Shown: one piece after another, positions 54,148 through 64,000 of the stretch | Layout: each line of letters opens with the position of its first letter | Position numbering within the stretch: position 1 is the first letter of the stretch | From: Cepaea nemoralis | Taxonomy: Eukaryota > Mollusca > Gastropoda > Stylommatophora > Helicidae | Assembly (NCBI GenBank): GCA_014155875.1 | Contig: JACEFZ010002099.1 | Span: 62,001-126,000 of the forward strand | Direction: 5' to 3' | DNA: 64,000 nt | Position numbers and translations under genes: made by a program | Notes under the pieces: model-generated | The model's input: the letters and a program-made list of their open reading frames with translations, nothing else | Database searches by the model: none | What the model was told of the DNA's origin: nothing

Positions 54148-55550
54148 TATAGTATGTCCCGAAAAGAATACCTTCATTCACGATCAATTATTTTGAAAAC
54201 TGTCTGTTGCATCGTTATGAAATTTTCCAAGCCGTCTTATATTTACCCCCACCCAAGGAATATGTCTGTGATAGGTCCAAAAACAACTTAAATCATCGAA
54301 AGCGGCGACATTTCTTTGATGTTTTGCTGAAAAACTAGTAATTTCTCGCTAACAAATTTATGTTTACAGTTTACAGCCAATTCAGATGACACACAAGGCG
54401 AAACCGGATTCGTATGGGAGTGAGTGCAGTGAAAGAAGTAGCTTAAAATCGACAGGGTCGGCTGCATTGCACCCGTTTTTTTATTCCAGCATCACTGTTG
54501 TCATCACGATACAGCCATTCGACTTCACATAGCACAGAACTGGAAGTAGCTCATCAGATGATGTGTCTCTCCGACCGATTGTGGACTTCCAGTATATCCG
54601 TGACCGTTTGAAAGTCTGATCACCACTGCGTGATTGAGTTACTTAGTGTCATTTAGTTCTACATAGACGATATACCGGTCTGTAATATAGTCCATGGATT
54701 GAAGAATATAAACACAGGTCCAACAATATATCGCCTATACACTGCGGTTTGTCACTCAACGAACTGTTCATTTAATCAGGGAAAATATTAATGACAGTCT
54801 TTTCCTTTCTCTATGGCTTAGAGTAATAATTACTGTTAATAATTCTCTGGTTGTTTGGAATACCTTCATTGAGCACCTCACTTCTAGTGATTCATTTCGA
54901 ATGTTCAATTTAGCTCAACACTTGTCTGACCTTCTTGCTGTCAGGGTCCTGTATGTGTCCTAAGCAATAGTCACAGTGTAAGCAATAGCTGAGGTTAAGG
55001 ACAGTAGGGGACGCCACGGCTTGGCTAACGGAAGGTCAGGCAAGAAGCCCGTGGATAGACCCACGTGATGTGGGAAGGTCAAGGAGGAGAAAGAGGCAGT
55101 GTGTGTGAGACAGCGGATAGAGATGGACGTATTGAGAATAGCGAGAGATAGAACGATCGAACGATAGTGTTGTGGACAGATAGATGAGATGGACGTTGTG
55201 TATTGAGATTCGAGGAATGTACTAGCTGTGATATGTGCGGGATGATGCGAGACTGTGATTGCGAATGGTTAGAAGGGCGACAGTGTGTAAATATCGCCCA
55301 GGTGCATGTGTGCGAGCGTTTAGCCGCCTGTGTCGAATGATTGCTCAATAGTAAGCGTGAGCTAAAGGTGTATTGAGTCAAGGTGTGCTCTAAATGATAT
55401 TACCCTTTTGTATTATGCAATAAAGGTTGTACAGGAGACTGCTCCTGCGAGTTTCGAGTGCAGTTATTGTAACTGGTGTATGTAAACGTCCTGGATGTTA
55501 TAATTTGCCTGTCCACGTCCAGTGAGCTAGAAGGAAGAGATAGTTAGGAC
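54148..55550. other. Unassigned; possible plus-strand LTR-like sequence
   Basis: No long ORF or homology to other parts of the window. AATAAAGG at 55419-55426 sits in sequence that reads like an LTR R/U5 (TTGTACAGGAGACTGCTCC follows), but I find no matching target duplication, so a solo LTR is only a possibility. The first ~800 bp contain nothing I recognise. The 100-codon minus ORF (55079-55381) has no motif. Confidence 0.3.
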
Positions 55551-56170
55551 TGTGACACTTGCTAAACCGGGTTCAGAGCTTGATATCAGTTAGCACTGCA
55601 CCAGAGTATTGCCATTTTCTTCTTCTCAGATTTGGACAACTTTCACTTTCAAGTGGATGGAACCTTATTTAACCTATTCCAGTCCTAGAATTAAACCACC
55701 ACAGCGCATCAAGGACAAATGCCTGTCGTCTTTAAACGAAACTAGACATCGTGATTTGTATTTCTTATTCGACACTTAAATAAATCCACACTCCAGCCGG
55801 TGTCAAGCCAACCTGTATACTCAATTTAAAACTTGATTCTCATACAGCATATAATTTCGCCTGTAGAACGTCATGGGTTTTTCCTCCCCACCAAGTCACC
55901 CCTGCTCCTTTCTTGTCTTTTGATCATCGTACAAAAACATCCCGACACGTCTCCTTTGATATAAACGATCTTTCTGGAAATCGATGATTATCCTTTGATC
56001 TCGACTAGTTTCCCTGGATCACCGGACCTACGTTCCCGTATTCAAAGAGTTCGGCTCGTATTTGATCGTGGACCGGTTCTCCGCATTCAAAGAGTTGTAG
56101 CGTGTTTAGATTGACGATCTCTGGTCTTTGATCTTTTCAGGTCGACACACTCCAATCACCTCGTGACACA
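55551..56170 (-). repeat. Probable 3' LTR of the Ty3/gypsy-class element
   Basis: The minus strand runs TGTGTCACGAGG...GTGTCACA, with TG/CA ends and terminal inverted repeats TGTG(T/A)CAC. It begins directly after a polypurine stretch AAGAGGGGGCA (56171-56181), as expected for a 3' LTR. About 620 bp. The partner 5' LTR is not found near 60050, so boundaries are inferred from one copy only. Confidence 0.5.
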
Positions 56171-56181
56171 TGCCCCCTCTT

Positions 56182-57552
56182 AAGAGAGTTGACCGCGTCG
56201 ACTCTTACTCACTGGAGGTTCGATCCGGATGTTCTCCACCAACCTATTCCTCTTCCTCAGGATCTGGGTGTCTAGACAGGAAATCAGCTCCTACATTCTC
56301 CCTTCCAGGAATATACTCCACTTTGAAGTGGTACGGCTGCAGCAGCAACGACCACCACATCAAACGTGCGTTGAGCTTCTGAGAGGTGGCTAGGAACATC
56401 AAGGATTGATGATCAGACTGGACCCGAAACTGCACTCCATACAAATACCGCTGAAATTTGTGCACGGCCCATACGAGTGACAAGCATTCTCTCTCGACTG
56501 TCGAATAATTCTTTTCAGCCGGTAGAAGTTTCTTACTAGCGTATGCCACTGGTTTCAAAACCGAAGCGTCATCTCTCCCTTCCTGTAACAAGGCTGCCCC
56601 AATTCAAATACCACTCGCATCTGTTCTTGGTACAAAGGTTTTTGAAAGGTCGGGAAGCTGTAGAACTGGCTTATTCACCAATGCTTCCTTCAACTGACTG
56701 TAGGCAACTTCGCATTCTGGCGTCCATACAATTGTATCTGGGAATTCCTTTTTCAAGGTTTCCGTTAATGGATTTCCCAGTTCGGTGAAATGCGGGATGA
56801 ACTTCTGATAAAACCCGCACAACTGATAGGAAGGATCTCACATCTTTCTTCGTTTTTGGCCTTGGAGCTCGTCTGACCTTTTCTAGGTTCTTCTCCTCCG
56901 GGACAATTTGTCCTGGAGTGATGGTATGACCTAGAAATTCAAGAGTTTGGTAACCAACCATGCACTTGGTTGGGCGCGCGGTAAGCCCTGCCTCCCGGAG
57001 CCTATTGAAAACTCTCTCCAAGGACCACAAATGGTCATCTAAGCTGTCACTGGCAATCAGTATATCATCCATGAACGAGATAATGGACGGATCCCGTAGG
57101 GGATCTAACAAGGCCCTCATCATGCGAGTAAACACACTAGGCGCATTGCTGAGTCCAAAAGGCATTACTTTGAACTCATAGTGTCCACTGGGGGTACTGA
57201 AGGCCAGCAGAGGTCGAACCCCCGGTTTGACCGGGATCTGATAATACCCCCGACTCAGATCTACTTTAGAGAAGTACTTAGCCTTATGGAGCCTAGCGAA
57301 TAACTGGGTTGGATTCGGCAAAGGTTCCACCTGAAACTGGGTGTGACTATTCAAGAGTCTATAGTCTATACACAACCGATGTTCTCCACTTGGTTTTTGT
57401 AACAACACCACCCCACCATTATATGGGGATGTGGATGGCGCAATCACGTCATCCTCCAGCAGTTTCTGTATCTCCTCCTCCAAGGCCTTCTCTTTAGAAA
57501 ATGGCACTGGGTAGACTTTTTGGCGGACCGGATCTTGCGTGGTTAAGGTCAT
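56182..57552 (-). pseudogene. Ty3/gypsy-class element: reverse transcriptase and RNase H
   Basis: RT reads KLLEDDVIAPSTSPYNGGVV, HRLCIDYRLLNSHTQ, YFSKVDLSRGYYQIPV, FKVMPFGLSNAPSVFTRMM, SFMDDILIASDSL and LEFLGHTITPG. FMDD replaces the usual YVDD/YIDD. RNase H follows (TDASGI, stop, then CLSLVWAVHKFQRYLYGVQF and VQSDHQSLMFL, ENVGADFLSRHP). Breaks: a frameshift around 56680-56820 and a TGA at ~56602, probably from Gly GGA. RNase H ends in DPEEEE at 56244, close to the polypurine tract. Confidence 0.85.
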
Positions 57553-59068
57553 CTCGAACTCGACCAGCTCTGTCCGTCCGGATTTCTCAGTCAGGATCTG
57601 CTTATGAGACTTGAGAACATGGGAAATCTTTTCCCTCTCTTAAGGATTCAGATCAGGATTCACCTGCACATCCCGATAGGTTTCCTGGTGCACTAGTGGA
57701 TACTCCCTGCCCTCGTCTGGTCCTGTTTCAGTCTCCACTGCCACTGCCATCGCCATGAGATGGGCTGCTCCTTCACCGGTTCTCTCTTCGTATTTCCGCA
57801 GGAGATTAATATGGAAAATCTTCGACTTTCCCCGGATCCGGATCTGATAGTTGGTTCTGGATACCACCCTTTCCACGGGAAATGGTCCCTGCCATCCTAT
57901 CTCCAGTTTGTTGGTTCCCGTTGGGAGTAGCAACAAGACTTTGTCTCCCACCTCAAGAGCTCTGTCTCTAGACCTACGGTTGTAATACGCCGCATGTTCT
58001 TTCTGGCCTTTCTCAAGTTTCGAGTCGCCAGAGCCCAGCCCGTGTGAAGTTTTTCCTTCAGTTCCTCCACGTATTTGTAAGAGGAGATCACCTCTTCTGA
58101 CGTCCCTTCCTCCGTCCAACTCCTCAGCAAGGCCTCCAATGGTCCCTTGATGGGACGACCAAACAGCAGAGTAGCTGGCGGTAATCCTGTTGAGCCATGA
58201 GGCACTTCCCGATAGGCGAAAAGTGCTGGTGGGATGTATTCATCCCACCTATCAGGTTTTTCCTGTGCCAGTTTCCGGAGCATTGTCATCAACGTGTCGT
58301 TGAAACGCTCGACTTGCCCATTAGCTTGAGGGTGGTAAGGGCTGGATGAATATGGTTGGAGTGGAACACCCCAAAAACCTCCTCCATGAGTTTCCCACAA
58401 AACTGGGACCCATTATCCGTCAGAATCTGATTAGGGAAGCCTAATCTAGTAAAGGCCTCCATCAGTGCGTCAGCCACTATTTTCGAGTCAATGGTTGGCA
58501 ATGGTATGGCTTCACCCCACATCGAACAGCAATCCACCATTGTGAGGATGTACATGTTCCTCTTCTTAGTCCTTGGAAGAGGACCCACGATGTCGATGGC
58601 TATCCTCTCGAAAGGAGAGTTCATGGTGGGCATTTCACCCAAGACCACCGGCGCTGTCTAGTGTTTCGGTGCCACCCTCTGGCACCCAGGATATGATTTC
58701 ACATACTGACGCACATCTCCAGTCATTCCTGGCCAATAAAAATGGCAGGAAATTCTCTGCATCGTGGCGGCCATACCCATGTGTCCGCTGAACGAAATGG
58801 TATGCCCCATATGAAGAATTTGGGAACGGTAGGTCTTCGGGACTACCAATTGACCGTGTAAGTTGTCTCCCTTTCCGGCTTTCCGATAGAGCAGTCGATT
58901 CTTCATGTAGTACTGTCCTCGATTAGGTGGGTCAGCACTTTTCTGCAGCTTCCTATAGCAAGGACGTAGGGTTGTATCCTCACTCTGGGCAGTTCGCAAC
59001 TCCCCCGGCATTGGGTTTGAGACCATTGCGTCTGCCTGATCAGTTTCCGTCTGAGAGCGTGTCTGCAT
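57553..59068 (-). pseudogene. Ty3/gypsy-class element: integrase, located upstream of RT
   Basis: Zinc-binding region HTISFSGHMGMAATMQ, then SYPGCQ, where the first Cys of the CxxC pair is Tyr. Core: IAIDIVGPLPRTKKRN, QILTDNGSQFCGK and, after a frameshift around 58300-58400, YHPQANGQVERFNDTLMTML (D-D-E), followed by the C-terminal GDKVLLLLPTGTNKLEIGWQ and GPFPVERV. The frame runs straight on through one TAA (57641) into the RT leader (GRTELVEFEMTL), so integrase really precedes RT. Confidence 0.85.
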
Positions 59069-59071
59069 AGC

Positions 59072-59359
59072 TCACATGTGGATTGGTTCCTTGGGAATTC
59101 CCAAAAAGACATACCGGAAACCGAGGATGACGGGAAATATGGGATCAGTCAATACCGCGGCCTTGATTGTGCCGGTGACATATCTTGACCGAATCTCCAC
59201 CTGAGCAATTGGTAACTTCATGGCCACAGCACTCTTTGTCTCAGGCTGTATCTCCATGGTCTCACCTGTGAGTTGTTCTGGGTGTACCAGATTAGCAGAA
59301 ATCACAGCTTCTCCGTCCAGGTCAGAGTCATATAAACAGTTGACTTGTTGGCCATTCAC
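59072..59359 (-). pseudogene. Ty3/gypsy-class element: probable aspartic protease, altered active site
   Basis: NGQQVNCLYDSDLDGEAVIS occupies the place of a retroviral-type protease between Gag and integrase. The expected D-S/T-G active site appears as DSD, and the ending IFPVILGFRYV resembles the usual ILG(x)D end. Assignment depends mostly on position. Probably inactive. Confidence 0.5.
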
Positions 59360-60055
59360 CTCAATCTACTCAACCACAGGTGGTCTCCCTTCGTCCGGAG
59401 TGTCTTCCACCTCCTCGACCCTTTCCTTGGAGTCCTCTTTAGATTCCGCGAGGCATGTTGTGAAGTGGGAGTCATTTGACTTGAATCTGCAGTCTTTAGT
59501 ATTATGTTTTCGACCTGCAGTGTTTGCACAATTTTACGTCCAAGGGTTTTTCCTTTCGGACTTCGGTGCGCTCTCTTGGTTCAGAGTTTCTTCCCCGACC
59601 TCAGCCTTGTCGGTGACAACCTCCTTATGAGTCACTTGGCATGCCGCGAAGTGAGAGTTTTTCGTTTTCGATCTGCAGTCTTTTGAGTTGTGAGAGGGCG
59701 TCTTGCAGATCGAACACCACTTCTCAGACCACGGTCGTTTTGGTGGAGAATTCGAGGTGCTCTTGTTTCCTTCCTTCATCTTCTCCGAACTCTCCATTGA
59801 AGTCTTCACATAAGGTTCCACTTACTTGTATTCCGCGTTCTTGGTTTTCTTTCGGTCCTGTTTCTCCTGACCTTTGCTGGCTTGTGTACTTGGTTCTCCA
59901 GCCTCCCCATGTACCTCCACGAATCTCTCCGCTAACTTATTCACTACATCAATACGTTCCGCCACTTGTTCTCCCAAGAATGTTCTGAGAGGTTTCGACA
60001 TTTGCTTTCGCATCTGGTCGACTACCATGAGCTCTTCCAGACTCTCATAGTCCCT
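59360..60055 (-). pseudogene. Ty3/gypsy-class element: Gag C-terminal part with two zinc knuckles
   Basis: Pieces at 60028-59822 (MSKPLRTFLGEQVAERIDVV) and 59821-59534. The first knuckle is CSICKTPSHNSKDC (C-x2-C-x4-H-x4-C). A second, CKHC then HNTKDC with a frameshift inside, lies at ~59485-59520 and each is followed by a similar SHF-C segment, so the unit is a tandem duplication. The Gag N-terminus and 5' LTR are missing: homology ends near 60055. Confidence 0.7.
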
Positions 60056-60204
60056 CGTGAACTCTGCCAGTTATTTTACTCTAACGTTGTATAACATCTG
60101 CAGTAAGTACCTGACGAGATGCAACGAAATGTGCCAGGCAATAAATCGTACTATATATGGTTTGTGTCTTCGTTATTCAAAATCTCTGAAATTTTCTTTT
60201 ACCG
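60056..60204 (-). repeat. Dispersed flank repeat, inverted copy
   Basis: 60085-60180 is the reverse complement of 19811-19904 (CAGTAAGTACCTGACGAGAT, GCCAGGCAATAAATCGTAC, GTTTGTGTCTTCGTTATTCA). It sits between the truncated gypsy-class element and a LINE fragment. Confidence 0.7.
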
Positions 60205-61586
60205 GAAACATTCAGCATCAAATACACACTACGAGCGTTAGACAAGGAGTAAAATCAAGCAATTAGAGTAATAGCGGGAGGGGTAAGATCAACCCTTATC
60301 TTATAGTAGAGGTGGAGAAGATGGGGAGAGAGAGAGTGCAGATTCAAAAATGCTAATACAACGGAAGAGTTCCTCATAATACTTTATGAAGAACAGATTT
60401 CTTCTTCTTCTTCTGCGTTCATCCGGAATTCTTTTTATTGGATGTGATTGCGTTGTCCCTGTTTACAGCAGAGCTGCGTTCTTGCGCCGTTAGGCCGACA
60501 CATCCGACTTCTGCGGGCATTTGTTGACCGGGTTAACCTTCCCAGGAAGAACAGATTTGAAAACCTATCTATAGGGCGATTTAAAAGAAGTTTTATCCAC
60601 CAGACCAAACGACTCTGCAGAGAAACCACTAATCTGCCCACAGTTGGTATCCCCCTGAAAAGTACTCCAAAGGAACACCGTGGAGAGAGAGGAACATAGG
60701 CTACCAATACAAATCCAGACAAAAAAGTTACAGGAATATTCGACATTAAAGAACAGTACAGTGTGCAACTCAGAACAGCAACTTTTAGTTTCCTTTATGG
60801 CGAATACCCGCAGGACGTCTGGATCCGAGTCTACACAAATTAGTCACCACAAAATGAAGTTCGAAATGGAGGGGCGGGAGAGTACATGGAATACCCAAAT
60901 AATGTTAGGGACAGTTTCATAGTACCGACAGGAAAGTACTGCCATAACTACGATGCAGAAATCCAGACAATCATAAAAATTATTGAATACCAGCCATGGT
61001 ACACAGTCTGTTGTGCTATTAAAAGATGGAAAATCAGAACTTGGGGCACTCTTGTCTGGGAAATTGCCAGTACTATAGACATTACTTTCTGAACTAGGTA
61101 GTCAGCTTAAGGTCACCATACAGTGGATACCATCTCACTGCGGAATGCCCGGGAACGAGAGAGAGCAGATCATCTAGCCTTGAAAGGAACAACACAAGAC
61201 CAACCTGATGTACCCGTTCCTAAAGAAAAGAATATTCAAATCAGTCAGAAAGTCAATAAACTCTGCTCAAGACGACTACCACTTTATGGACAGACCAGAA
61301 CAAATCATTATTCTGCGCCTCAGAACAGGACACAATATATTACGCAACAACATGTAAACAAACTTCAAGACTGGCGAATCCGCCATATGTACGTGTGGAT
61401 TTGCGCCGCAGACAACAGATCACATATCTAGGCAAACATTCTGGCCAAGCGAAATGAAAAGGAAGATAAACTCTATGGACCAATGGAAAAAAAAAAGTGA
61501 AATTCATACGAGAGACAACATTGTAGATATAGACAAATTTTATTCAAGAGACAACATTGCAGTTATAGGCAAATTTCAATCAAACG
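60205..61586 (+). pseudogene. RNase H LINE copy 3, 5'-truncated and degraded
   Basis: Plus-strand homologue of 52680-51440 (minus). Starts around CATTCAGCATCAAA and continues through GATTTGAAAACCTATC, GTCTGGATCCGAGTCTACAC (RNase H YTDGS region), CATACAGTGGATACCATCTC (IPSHC) and the C-terminal knuckle. Many frameshifts and deletions; small ORFs (60680-61431) are its fragments. The SINE at 60401-60545 interrupts it. Tail duplication: CAAGAGACAACATTG-AG recurs at ~61508 and ~61545. Confidence 0.78.
60401..60545 (-). mobile_element. GAA-tailed SINE, complete (145 bp), 13-bp TSD, inside LINE copy 3
   Basis: Flanked by GAAGAACAGATTT at 60388-60400 and 60546-60558; the intact LINE (52465-52480 complement) has this sequence once (GAAGAACCGATTTG). 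On the minus strand it starts CCTGGGAAGGTTAACCCGG and ends CAGAAGAAGAAGAAG. Same length and same 5' end as the SINE at 49332, so those ends are real element ends. Confidence 0.88.
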
Positions 61587-61656
61587 AAAAAAGAAGAAGA
61601 AGAAGAAGAAGAAGAAGAAGAAGAAGAAGAAGAAGAAGAAGAAGAAGAAGAAGAAG

Positions 61657-61686
<30 letters not shown>
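61587..61686 (+). repeat. (GAA)n expanded tail of LINE copy 3
   Basis: About 97 bp of AAG repeats directly after the LINE 3' end (CAAACGAAAAAAGAAG). The poly-Arg peptide predicted here is this repeat. It fits a tail of the GAAGAAG type extended by slippage. Confidence 0.9.
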
Positions 61687-61687
<1 letters not shown>

Positions 61688-62065
61688 CATGTGCACTCCA
61701 CTTGGCGCCGCAGAAAGCAAATCACATATCCCAAGCCTTATTTCCTTTCCTTTTTCCGCGTTTCCATCCTGTTTCAGGATATTGCGGTCAACACCAGCAT
61801 CTTTCAGCTGTATGTTGATTCCTAGGCTAGATTACGCTCATCAGCACGCCGCGACTTTCTGAGCGACCGGCTCCATACTCCCATAAGTCACTGGCACGAC
61901 TCGACCCCCTTCCGATTCTCGTGCTCTCAATATCCCAAGACTGCCCAAAATATATCTAGACAAACTTTCTGGCCTAGAGAAACAACAATGTAGGATAAAC
62001 TCTGAGGACCACCGAGTAAACTAAAAAGACTGCAGTTTAAACAAGAGACAACATTGCAGATACAG
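61687..62065 (+). pseudogene. RNase H LINE copy 4, 3' fragment, interrupted
   Basis: 61690-61735 and 61930-62065 align with the end of the RNase H LINE (TGGCGCCGCAGAAAGCA, CTGCCCAAA, TTTCTGGCCTAGAGAAACAA, GACAACATTGCAGATACAGA). A 194-bp insertion separates the two parts. ~375 bp of LINE 3' end directly after the tail of copy 3, i.e. a head-to-tail arrangement. Confidence 0.72.
61736..61929. mobile_element. 194-bp insertion with 10-bp TSD, unknown family
   Basis: ATATCCCAAG at 61726-61735 and 61930-61939 brackets it, and the LINE is continuous across one copy. The left end is pyrimidine-rich (CCTTATTTCCTTTCC), which on the minus strand gives a purine/A-rich end GGAAAGGAAATAAGG, possibly a 3' tail. 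Includes CTGTTTCAGGATATTGCGG and GAGCGACCGGCTCCATAC. Not seen elsewhere in the window. A SINE or a small retroposed RNA is likely. Confidence 0.6.
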
Positions 62066-62172
62066 ACAATAAATTTCAAGCAATCAGAATTACCATTCAA
62101 GACTGCAGTTTAAACAAGAGACAACATTGCAGATACAGACAATAAATTTCAAGCAATCAGAATTACCATTCA
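62028..62172 (+). repeat. 71-bp tandem duplication at the end of LINE copy 4
   Basis: GACTGCAGTTTAAACAAGAG...CAGAATTACCATTCAA is present twice in direct succession (start ~62030 and ~62101), nearly identical. Confidence 0.85.
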
Positions 62173-62640
62173 AGAAATAACAACATACGTGTTGCAGAAA
62201 GTGTTTGACAATGTGAAGAGACGTGTTCAATCATATCGTGAAGCCCGTGGTGGACGTTTCCAACACCTGTTTTAATGAATATTTCATTGGTACTTTCCAG
62301 CTTCCCCAAAACAGCATTAGAGCATAGCAGTGACTATTGTAACTAATTTAATTGATTTTTCTTTGCACATTTGTTGATGACGTCATGTACTTCATTTTAA
62401 AAATTTGTTCTGCACACAAAGTATAGTGAGACTTTACAAGGAAGGTAGGAGAGGCAAGGGGAACGAACGGACTTTATACGAACGAACGGACTTTATTTTC
62501 AAAGGGTAACAAATTGGGCACGCAGGCCCGTCTTACATTCGGCCCTTCCAATCACTCATCTTTCGTTCATCAATAGTGCTTAGGAAAAAACATTGTCAAA
62601 TGAATTTTGTAAACATAAACAATGCATATTACCATGTTAT
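62173..62640. other. Unassigned AT-rich sequence
   Basis: No ORF or repeat match found, except a short duplication GAACGAACGGACTTTAT (about 62462 and 62481) followed by sequence like ...TTTTCAAAGGGTAACAAATT. Confidence 0.35.
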
Positions 62641-63030
62641 GAGACACATCCACCACCCACCCATACATCCCCCATTCACCCTACGTCCTCCACCCAACCA
62701 CACACACACACACACACACGCACACACACACACACACCCCAGGCACACATACATGCCCCGACCCATCCACCACATCCCCACACCTATACATCTCCCCACC
62801 CACCCACACCTATACATCTCCCCACCCACACACACCTTCCACCCACCACACATCCCATCCACCCACACCTCAAGCACACATACATTCCCCAACCCACACA
62901 TCCCCCACTCACACACATCCACCCACCTACACACATCTCCCCACCCACTAACATATCCTCCACCCGTCCCATTAACCACCAACAATCACCCACCCACATA
63001 CCCTCCTCCATCCACACACCTCCAACCAAG
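62641..63030. repeat. CA/CCCA-rich low-complexity tract
   Basis: About 390 bp of CACACA and CCCACCCAC-like sequence on the plus strand with almost no G. Pro/His/Thr-rich peptides read in all frames are compositional artefacts. Confidence 0.85.
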
Positions 63031-63114
63031 AGGGAGACCGATTAAGTAGATATTGGAGAGTCTGACATCATGGCATGAAGGAACATCAATATAGGCTATA
63101 AGAAGAATAAGAGA

Positions 63115-63765
63115 TTGAAGGCTGTGGATAAGCATGTTCACCAACGCTACATGGTTTAAACTATAAGAAGAACAAGAGACAGAAAGCTGTGGACAGACAT
63201 GATCACCAACGCCACACAGCAACGACTATAAGAATAATAAAAGACAAAAAAGTTGTGGACAGACATGATCACCAACGCCACACAGCAACGATTATAAGAA
63301 TAATAAAATACAAAAAAGCTGTGGACAGACATGATCACCAACGCCACACAGCAACGACTATAAGAATAATAAAAGACAAAAAAGCTGTGGACAGACATGA
63401 TAACCAACGCCACACAGCAACGACTATAAGAATAATAAAAGACAAAAAAGCTGTAGACAGACATGATCACCAACGCCACACAGCAACGACTATAAGAATA
63501 ATAAAAGACAAAATAGCTGTGGACAGACATGATCACCAACGCCACACAGCAACGACTATAAGAATAACAAAAGACAAAAAAGCTGTGGACAGACATGATC
63601 ACTAACGCCACACAGCAACGACTATAAGAATAATAAAAGACAAAAAACTGTGGACAGACATGATCACCAACGCCACACAGCAACGACTATAAGAATAATA
63701 AAAGACAAAAAAGCTGTGGACAGACATGATCACTAACGCCACACAGCAACGACTATTAGTTAGTT
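63115..63765 (+). repeat. 66-bp satellite cluster 2 (about nine units)
   Basis: GACAGACATGATC starts units at 63192, 63258, 63324 and 63390 and so on to 63750, an exact 66-bp period. Units contain CACCAACGCCACACAGCAAC and AAGAATAATAAAAGAC. A shorter, diverged unit begins at 63118. Unit similarity is very high, so recent amplification. The 175-codon minus ORF (RCCVALVIMSVHSFFVFYYS repeats) is an artefact of a period divisible by three. Confidence 0.92.
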
Positions 63766-64000
63766 GCATATCCTTTACTGACGTAGCAGCCAACCCTAGC
63801 ATTTTTTGGCTGTTCGCGAATCCTGGGCAAGTTTATGTCCAGTAGTTTGCCATTATATTCTGCTATACGAATAATAAAAGACAGAAAGCTGTGGACAGAC
63901 GTGATCACTAACGACACACAGCAACGACTATAAGAATTTGAATAACGAAGACACAAACCATAGATGTACGATTTATTGCCTGGCATATTTCGCTGCATCT
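63766..64000 (+). repeat. Satellite spacer, one more unit and flank repeat
   Basis: Same order as 19440-19904: spacer TAGTTGCATATCCTTTACTG ... TGGCTGTTCGCGAATCCTGG, one 66-bp unit (63889-63935), then AATTTGAATAACGAAGACAC and the start of the flank repeat, cut by the window end. Confidence 0.8.

Noticed and set aside
54949..55557. Plus-strand solo LTR (TG...TGTGACA with AATAAA)
   Set aside because: No target duplication found, and the right end TGTGACAC is better explained as the end of the minus-strand 3' LTR (55551-56170). Left as unassigned.
61587..61686. Poly-arginine protein
   Set aside because: Reading of the (AGA)n repeat.
62576..63049. Pro/His/Thr-rich secreted-type protein
   Set aside because: The region is CA/CCCA low-complexity DNA, open in several frames on both strands.
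63180..63765. CRISPR-like array of regularly spaced repeats
   Set aside because: Units are contiguous 66-bp satellite copies with no variable spacers, and the genome is eukaryotic.

Overview
This 64-kb window is eukaryotic, almost certainly from an invertebrate and most likely a mollusc, probably a gastropod. The best taxonomic clue is the 5' end of an 18S rRNA at 5446-5786, which reads like gastropod 18S; the dense mix of non-LTR retrotransposons fits. I see no convincing single-copy host gene: nearly everything recognisable is transposon, satellite or rDNA-derived repeat, and every long ORF carries stops or frameshifts.

Layout. 1-13.6 kb: an inverted ~1-kb repeat (module M), a Tx1/L1-like LINE (family A, ORF2 only), a 2.4-kb composite insertion with an rDNA-like 5' end and an 11-bp target duplication, then a second Tx1-like LINE (family B, ORF1+ORF2). 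13.6-19.2 kb: satellites, a SINE, a hAT-type MITE end and a ~3.9-kb minus-strand LINE with endonuclease, RT and RNase H. 19.2-21.1 kb: a 66-bp satellite, a second rDNA-headed composite (18S start joined to a 28S-3'-end-like sequence) and a complete hAT-type MITE. 21.5-37.6 kb: one minus-strand RTE-like LINE split in two by a 12.7-kb near-perfect palindrome. 39.7-44.0 kb: an almost intact RNase H-bearing LINE with a 16-bp target duplication. 44.0-54.1 kb: a second A-then-B pair of Tx1-like LINEs, B being interrupted by a 2-kb LINE. 55.5-60.05 kb: a Ty3/gypsy-class element with integrase upstream of RT (Gmr1-like order). 60.1-64 kb: LINE debris with nested insertions, CA-rich sequence and the 66-bp satellite again.

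The standout is the palindrome at 22598-35333: two ~6.34-kb inverted arms around a 49-bp loop, bounded by a 6-bp direct repeat GATGTC, lying exactly between two halves of one LINE reading frame. The arms have no credible gene; they consist of an 11-bp repeat array, a 189-bp satellite and unique sequence. It behaves as a giant non-autonomous foldback transposon. The two chimeric rDNA-headed retroposons, and a 145-bp SINE whose (GAA)n tail resembles that of the resident RNase H LINE, are the next most interesting signals.
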